From Nocardia higoensis NBRC 100133 (GTDB lineage Bacteria; Actinomycetota; Actinomycetes; Mycobacteriales; Mycobacteriaceae), in assembly GCF_000308595.1 (NCBI RefSeq), contig NZ_BAGA01000139.1, positions 39,191-103,190 of the forward strand: 64,000 nt of DNA, read 5' to 3'. Positions 60,316 to 64,000 of the stretch are shown in pieces. Below the pieces are notes generated by a model. That model worked only from the letters and a program-made list of their open reading frames with translations. It was not told the origin of the DNA and made no database searches. Position 1 is the first letter of the stretch, and every line of letters starts with the position of its first letter. The position numbers were made by a program, and so were the translations under genes.

Positions 60316-61707
60316 TCAGTTGGCCGTCAGCGCCGGGGCGAAGGACGAGCGGGTGAACCGGCCCGCGGGCGCGAACCGGGCGAGCAGATCAGCCGCGTCG
60401 ACGCCGGTCACCCGGGTGATGTAGGCGTCGGCCTCCTCGCCGGATGTGATGTCGAGCAGCGGCTGCGGGCGGTGCAGCAGCCCGACCAGGGCCGCGGCGA
60501 ACTTCGGGTCCACGGCCGCGGCGGCGAAGAATTTGTTGCCGATGTCGCCGAGTTCGGGGTCGCTGAGGAACAGCCGGGTCACCCGGCTCGCGGCGTCGCT
60601 GCGGGCGGCGAGGAATTCGGCGTAACGGGCGGTGAGCCACTGTTCGTCGAACGGGCCCTCGTGCACGGCGGCCGCGGCGACCAGTCGCTGTGCCTGGATG
60701 AGTCCGCTCTGCGCACCCTGACCGGCGATCGGGTCGTAGGCCACGGCGGTGTCGCCGAGCGCGGCCACCGCGTGCCCCTGTGCGGTGCGGCCGACGCCGA
60801 TGCGGACGACCGGGCGGACCGCGCCCTTCAGCCAGGAATGCGGGTCCTCCGTGATCGTGCGGACGGCCTCGACCTCCGGCAGGTCCCAGTCGATGTAGTC
60901 GCGGTAGAGATCGCGCACGACGCCGAGGGCGGAATCGGCCGACTCGGCCGTGGCGAAGCGCCGCTCCCAATCACTGCCCGGTCGCGCCCAGCCGAGGAAT
61001 GCCCAGCTCGGACCGGCGTCCTTGTGCAGGTACGGGCCCCACCAGCCTTCGCCCTGGTCGGCGAGGATCGAGAAGCCGCTGTGCGCGCCGCCCGCCCGGC
61101 TGCGGTGGGCGAAGACCTGCTCGTCGTAGCCGAGGCCGGTGACGGTGACCGTCAGCAGCTTGCGCTGCGGGGCGGCGTAGACGGTGCGGGACTCGTCGAC
61201 GGGGAACAGTTCCGACAGCCCGCCGCGGCCGGTGGCGACCAGGGTGAGGTCGGCCGCCGCGGCGATGGCGTCGATGGTCTCCAGGGTGACCTGTTCGACG
61301 ACGAACCGGCCGCCGCGCTCCTGGAAGGCGGTCAGGCGCTCGTCGGCCTTGAGCCTGGTGTCGACGGCGACGCCGACGTAGCCGTCGAAATGCCCATCGA
61401 ACTGGATCAGTTCGGGACGCTCGGGGCCGGGTCCGGCGATGCGGACGCTGAGGCCGGTGTGGCGGGGTGCCCGGGCGGTGTAGGTGTCCAGGCCGAGCGC
61501 GGCCTCGGCCTGCTGGGCCTCACCGAATTCCAGCGCGGTGCCGGTCGCGGGCACGTCATCGCGCAGGGCGCGCTGGTCTCTTTCGCTGTAGAGGGTGACC
61601 TCGAAACCTGCGTCGAGCAGGCCGAGTGCCGCGGTGACTCCGGTCTGTCCGGCGCCGATCACAGCCGCCTTGCGTGTGGAACGGGAAACGGGATTCGTGG
61701 ACGTCAT
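60316..61707 (-). CDS. StyA-like flavoprotein monooxygenase
   Basis: 463 residues. Single FAD-domain monooxygenase of the styrene/indole monooxygenase (StyA) type: dinucleotide motif AAVIGAGQTGVTAALGLLDA (14-33), then FEVTLYSERD, EFGEAQQAEAAL, a second block LTLVATGRGGLSELFP and the GDTAVAYDPIAGQGAQSGLI FAD-closing motif. StyA uses FADH2 made by a separate reductase; none of StyB type is adjacent, so the FMN reductase downstream may serve. It heads a probable operon with the sulfone monooxygenase, which suggests a sulfur-containing aromatic or sulfide substrate rather than styrene. CATCAT ends six bases before the ATG. Confidence 0.85.
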   Translation of the reverse strand: MTSTNPVSRSTRKAAVIGAGQTGVTAALGLLDAGFEVTLYSERDQRALRDDVPATGTALEFGEAQQAEAALGLDTYTARAPRHTGLSVRIAGPGPERPELIQFDGHFDGYVGVAVDTRLKADERLTAFQERGGRFVVEQVTLETIDAIAAAADLTLVATGRGGLSELFPVDESRTVYAAPQRKLLTVTVTGLGYDEQVFAHRSRAGGAHSGFSILADQGEGWWGPYLHKDAGPSWAFLGWARPGSDWERRFATAESADSALGVVRDLYRDYIDWDLPEVEAVRTITEDPHSWLKGAVRPVVRIGVGRTAQGHAVAALGDTAVAYDPIAGQGAQSGLIQAQRLVAAAAVHEGPFDEQWLTARYAEFLAARSDAASRVTRLFLSDPELGDIGNKFFAAAAVDPKFAAALVGLLHRPQPLLDITSGEEADAYITRVTGVDAADLLARFAPAGRFTRSSFAPALTAN

Positions 61708-61713
61708 GGGTGG

Positions 61714-61742
61714 ATGATGCGCTGGTAGCGAGCTGCTACCAG
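61714..61742 (-). promoter_or_regulatory. Leaderless promoter and palindromic operator of the sulfur operon
   Basis: Reading left, CATCAT (61719-61714) ends six bases before the StyA-like ATG. Directly upstream is a perfect dyad, CTGGTAGC and GCTACCAG around AGCTC (61722-61742), filling the -10/-35 spacer, where a repressor would block transcription. It is also within 65 bases of the divergent methionine sulfoxide reductase gene. Confidence 0.6.
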
Positions 61743-61805
61743 AGGATTTCGATCAGCGAGAACCGATGACGGCGAGTCGTCGCGCGAACCTCTACCATCC
61801 CTGCC

Positions 61806-62291
61806 ATGTCGTTCACCGTCGCAGCACCCACCGGGGATCGGATCGAGGACTATCGCCTGCTCGGCGCGCAGGCCGAAGCGCTCGTCGACGGCGAGCCGGA
61901 CCGGATCGCGAACGCGGCCAACCTGTCCGCGCTGATCTTCCACAGTCTGCCCGACGTGAACTGGGCCGGTTTCTACTTCGCCGACGGCGAGGAGCTGGTG
62001 GTCGGGCCGTTCCAGGGCAAGCCGGCCTGCGTGCGAATCCCCTTCGGCGCGGGGGTGTGCGGCACGGCGGCGGCCACCCGGACCACCCAGCTGGTCGCCG
62101 ATGTGCACGCGTTCCCCGGCCATATCGCCTGCGACGCCGACTCCCGCTCCGAGATCGTGGTCCCGCTGGTGCGCGGGGGCGTCGTGGTGGGCGTGCTCGA
62201 TCTCGACAGCCCACGGCCCGGCCGCTTCGACGAGGTCGACCGGGCCGGTCTGGAAGCGCTCGCGAAGATCTTCGTCGACAGCCTGGGCTAA
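61806..62291 (+). CDS. msrC: Free methionine-(R)-sulfoxide reductase (GAF type)
   Basis: 161 residues. A GAF-domain enzyme of the fRMsr/YebR type: the three cysteines at 75, 85 and 109 (GKPACVRIPFGAGVCGTAAA, HIACDADSRSEIVVP) have the same 10- and 24-residue spacing as the catalytic and resolving cysteines of the E. coli enzyme. It reduces free L-methionine-R-sulfoxide with thioredoxin. TACCAT (61793-61798) ends seven bases before the ATG: a leaderless gene divergent from the sulfur operon. Its stop overlaps the convergent flavoprotein gene by four bases. Confidence 0.92.
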   Translation: MSFTVAAPTGDRIEDYRLLGAQAEALVDGEPDRIANAANLSALIFHSLPDVNWAGFYFADGEELVVGPFQGKPACVRIPFGAGVCGTAAATRTTQLVADVHAFPGHIACDADSRSEIVVPLVRGGVVVGVLDLDSPRPGRFDEVDRAGLEALAKIFVDSLG

Positions 62292-63508
62292 TCCGCGCCG
62301 CTGTTCGATCCGCGCTCCCCCGCGCTCCACGCGAACGGCAGATCGGACCCGTTGAGCAGGTGGTCGCCGATCGCACGCGCCTTCTGGACGGCCGGGTTGT
62401 GCACCGAAACCGTGCGGGCGTTGCGCCAGTGCCGGTCCAGCCGCAGTTCCTCGGAGACGATCGACGCGCCGCCGACCTCGAACAGCAGGCCGGTGGCGGG
62501 CAGCACGGTGTCGATCACCCCCAATTGTGCTTGCGCGGAGGCCAATTCGACGGCGACCAGTTCGGCTTCGTCCTTCGCCCCCGCGGCCAGCACGGCATCG
62601 AGGCGATCGGCCACGGCGAGGACGGTGGCGCGGGCGGTGAAGGCGGCGGCCGACAGCTTGCCGATGACCTCCTGCACCAGCGGATCGTGGCGCGGCAGGT
62701 CGGCGGCGGAGTGGGTGTATCCACGGGTGCGCCGAGCCACCCAGCCGCGGGCGTCGGATTCGGCCCGCGCGGCGATGCCGGCGAGCACGGCCAGCTGGAC
62801 GAGCTGCAGGTAGGCGGTGGAATAAGTCGGTCCGGGCGCGCCATAGCCGGGGCCGAGGATGCGGTCCTCGGTGACGACGACATCGGTGAACTCGGTGGTG
62901 CCGCTGGCGGTGAGCCGCTGGCCGAAACCGTCCCAGTCGTCGTGCTGACGCACGCCTTCGGCATCGGCGTCGACCAGCAGGCCGACTCGTTCACCGTCGC
63001 GATCGGCGGCCACCAGGATGTAGTCGGCGTAGAGGGAACCGGTGCTGTAGTACTTGGTGCCGTTGAGCAGCCAGTGGTCGCCCTGGCGGGTCAGCGCGGT
63101 GCGGTAGCGGTCGACCGCGCCCACGCCGGGTTCGGTGATGGCATTGCCGACCAGCGTGCCCGAGGCGGCAGCGCGCAGCCAGCGCTCGCGTTCGGGGCCG
63201 GGTTCTGCCAGCAGCTGGTCCTCGACGAAGGCCCAATGCACGCGCAGGGCCTGCGGCAGGTTCGATTCGGCCGCCGCGAGGTCGATGAGCAGCCGGAACA
63301 GCTGGCGCACGCTCGCTCCGAATCCGCCGAACTCGACCGGCACCCGCAGCGCACCGAACTTGGCCTCGCGCAGCAGTTCGACTTCGTCGTAGGCGAGTCG
63401 GCGGTCGATTTCCCGCTCGACCGCGCCCGCGGCGATCCGCTCGAAGATCGGCTGGAAGACCGCGTCCAGATCGGCATCGGATGTGGTTGTCGCTTCGATG
63501 GAGGTCAT
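62288..63508 (-). CDS. SfnB/DszC-like acyl-CoA-dehydrogenase-fold flavoprotein monooxygenase
   Basis: 406 residues, AAGGTGAG before the ATG. Acyl-CoA-dehydrogenase fold of the SfnB/DszC/SoxC kind: ELLREAKFGALRVPVEFGGF, LRVHWAFVEDQLL, NAITEPGVGAVDRYRTAL, LNGTKYYSTGSLYADYILVA, and the C-terminal GGASIVSEELRLDRHWRNAR typical of the monooxygenase branch, which lacks the acyl-CoA catalytic glutamate and uses FMNH2 or FADH2 with oxygen. It fits release of sulfur from sulfones or thiophenes. It is transcribed separately (100 bp upstream leader) but belongs functionally with the sulfur operon. Confidence 0.85.
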   Translation of the reverse strand: MTSIEATTTSDADLDAVFQPIFERIAAGAVEREIDRRLAYDEVELLREAKFGALRVPVEFGGFGASVRQLFRLLIDLAAAESNLPQALRVHWAFVEDQLLAEPGPERERWLRAAASGTLVGNAITEPGVGAVDRYRTALTRQGDHWLLNGTKYYSTGSLYADYILVAADRDGERVGLLVDADAEGVRQHDDWDGFGQRLTASGTTEFTDVVVTEDRILGPGYGAPGPTYSTAYLQLVQLAVLAGIAARAESDARGWVARRTRGYTHSAADLPRHDPLVQEVIGKLSAAAFTARATVLAVADRLDAVLAAGAKDEAELVAVELASAQAQLGVIDTVLPATGLLFEVGGASIVSEELRLDRHWRNARTVSVHNPAVQKARAIGDHLLNGSDLPFAWSAGERGSNSGAD

Positions 63509-63608
63509 GGGCTCACCTTGGCCCCGCGAGCGCCCGCGCTCACCGGTTGCGCGCAGCCGGATCGGAATCCTTCCCGTTCCTGTCGGTGCCCGCGGCTAGG
63601 GTCGCGGC

Positions 63609-63911
63609 GTGGCTGAGTCGCGGTTTTCGTTCACGGCACGGGTGTGGGAGCACGACGGGGAGGGCGCCTGGTTCTTCCTGACCGTCCCGGAGGAGGTGGC
63701 CGACGAGATCGAGGATCGTTACGCACACCGCGCCGGCGGATTCGGGTCGGTGAAGGTGCGGGTGCGGATCGGCGGGAGCGACTGGTCGACCTCGCTGTTC
63801 CCGAGCAAGAAACTCGGCACCTACATCCTGCCGCTGAAGAAGGCGATCCGGGTCGCCGAGGAGCTCGGAGCGGGGTCGGAGCCGAAAGTGGAGCTCGAGG
63901 TCGCTCTGTAG
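63609..63911 (+). CDS. DUF1905 protein
   Basis: 100 residues from a GTG; TAGGGT (63597-63602) ends six bases upstream, a textbook leaderless arrangement. The whole protein is one DUF1905 domain, a small beta-barrel: FSFTARVWEHDGEGAWFFLT, VPEEVADEI, GFGSVKVRVRIGGSDWSTSL and FPSKKLGTYILPLKKAIR. The family is sometimes fused to a bacteriocin-protection (YdeI/OmpD-associated) domain; biochemical role unknown. The remaining 89 bases of the window contain a possible -10 (TAGCGT near 63968) but no start. Confidence 0.9.
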   Translation: MAESRFSFTARVWEHDGEGAWFFLTVPEEVADEIEDRYAHRAGGFGSVKVRVRIGGSDWSTSLFPSKKLGTYILPLKKAIRVAEELGAGSEPKVELEVAL

Positions 63912-64000
63912 CGCGGGCCGCTGCGCACCGGTCCGCACGGTCGGCCGGAAAGCGGCCCCGCGGGCTGCTAGCGTTCGGCACAGCGCCAACAACGACGTAT

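Overview
The window is chromosomal DNA of a very GC-rich mycolic-acid actinomycete, most likely Nocardia or a close relative. This rests on GC-rich third codon positions, many GTG/TTG starts, proteins whose closest remembered relatives are mycobacterial or nocardial (IniB/IniA/IniR, bifunctional Dcd, Rv0338c-type Fe-S reductase), and many probably leaderless mRNAs in which a TANNNT -10 box ends 6-8 nt before the start codon.

1-15.3 kb: an ini (isoniazid-inducible, cell-envelope stress) locus. The Gly/Ala-rich iniB and dynamin-like iniA (cut by the window edge) read left. A divergent operon encodes a membrane-anchored Hsp70-like protein, the ATPase/LuxR regulator iniR, and a second membrane protein with a short Hsp70-like N-terminus. 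Two tandem secreted S1 proteases, an NRDE protein and a secreted glycine-zipper protein follow.

15.3-34.7 kb: largely core genome. It holds a large membrane Fe-S oxidoreductase with a ten-copy repeat tail, an acyl-CoA dehydrogenase pair, a PASTA-like protein, a DUF218 protein, UDP-glucose dehydrogenase, another Hsp70-like membrane protein, a YibE/F membrane protein, aspC, an XRE/TPR regulator, dcd, an SDR, a PAP2 phosphatase and tRNA-Gly(CCC). From memory, dcd, udgA, aspC, the Rv0338c homologue, iniR, iniB and iniA all lie within Rv0321-Rv0342 of M. tuberculosis, so this looks like a rearranged form of that neighbourhood.

34.7-51.1 kb: an accessory, partly decayed region next to the tRNA. 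It has a relic PIN-like toxin, a CYP157/CYP154-like P450 pair with small genes, an XRE/TPR regulator, a nuclease-toxin-like coiled-coil protein, a lone KOW-domain protein, a TerD-DUF2510-HNH fusion, a DUF3800 gene between 41-bp direct repeats, a frameshifted PP2C gene, a truncated HAD gene, a small overlapping gene pair and a TerD-vWA protein. An 85-bp copy of part of the TerD-HNH gene lies 8.4 kb away in the same orientation.

51.1-64 kb: a PucR/CdaR-type regulator divergent from an acyl-CoA ligase / DUF3556 / phytoene-dehydrogenase-like operon; then an organosulfur cluster (StyA-like monooxygenase, SfnG-like sulfone monooxygenase, FMN reductase, SfnB/DszC-like flavoprotein, free methionine-R-sulfoxide reductase) with a palindromic operator candidate; a DUF1905 protein closes the window. 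I saw no rRNA, CRISPR array, intact transposase or prophage.
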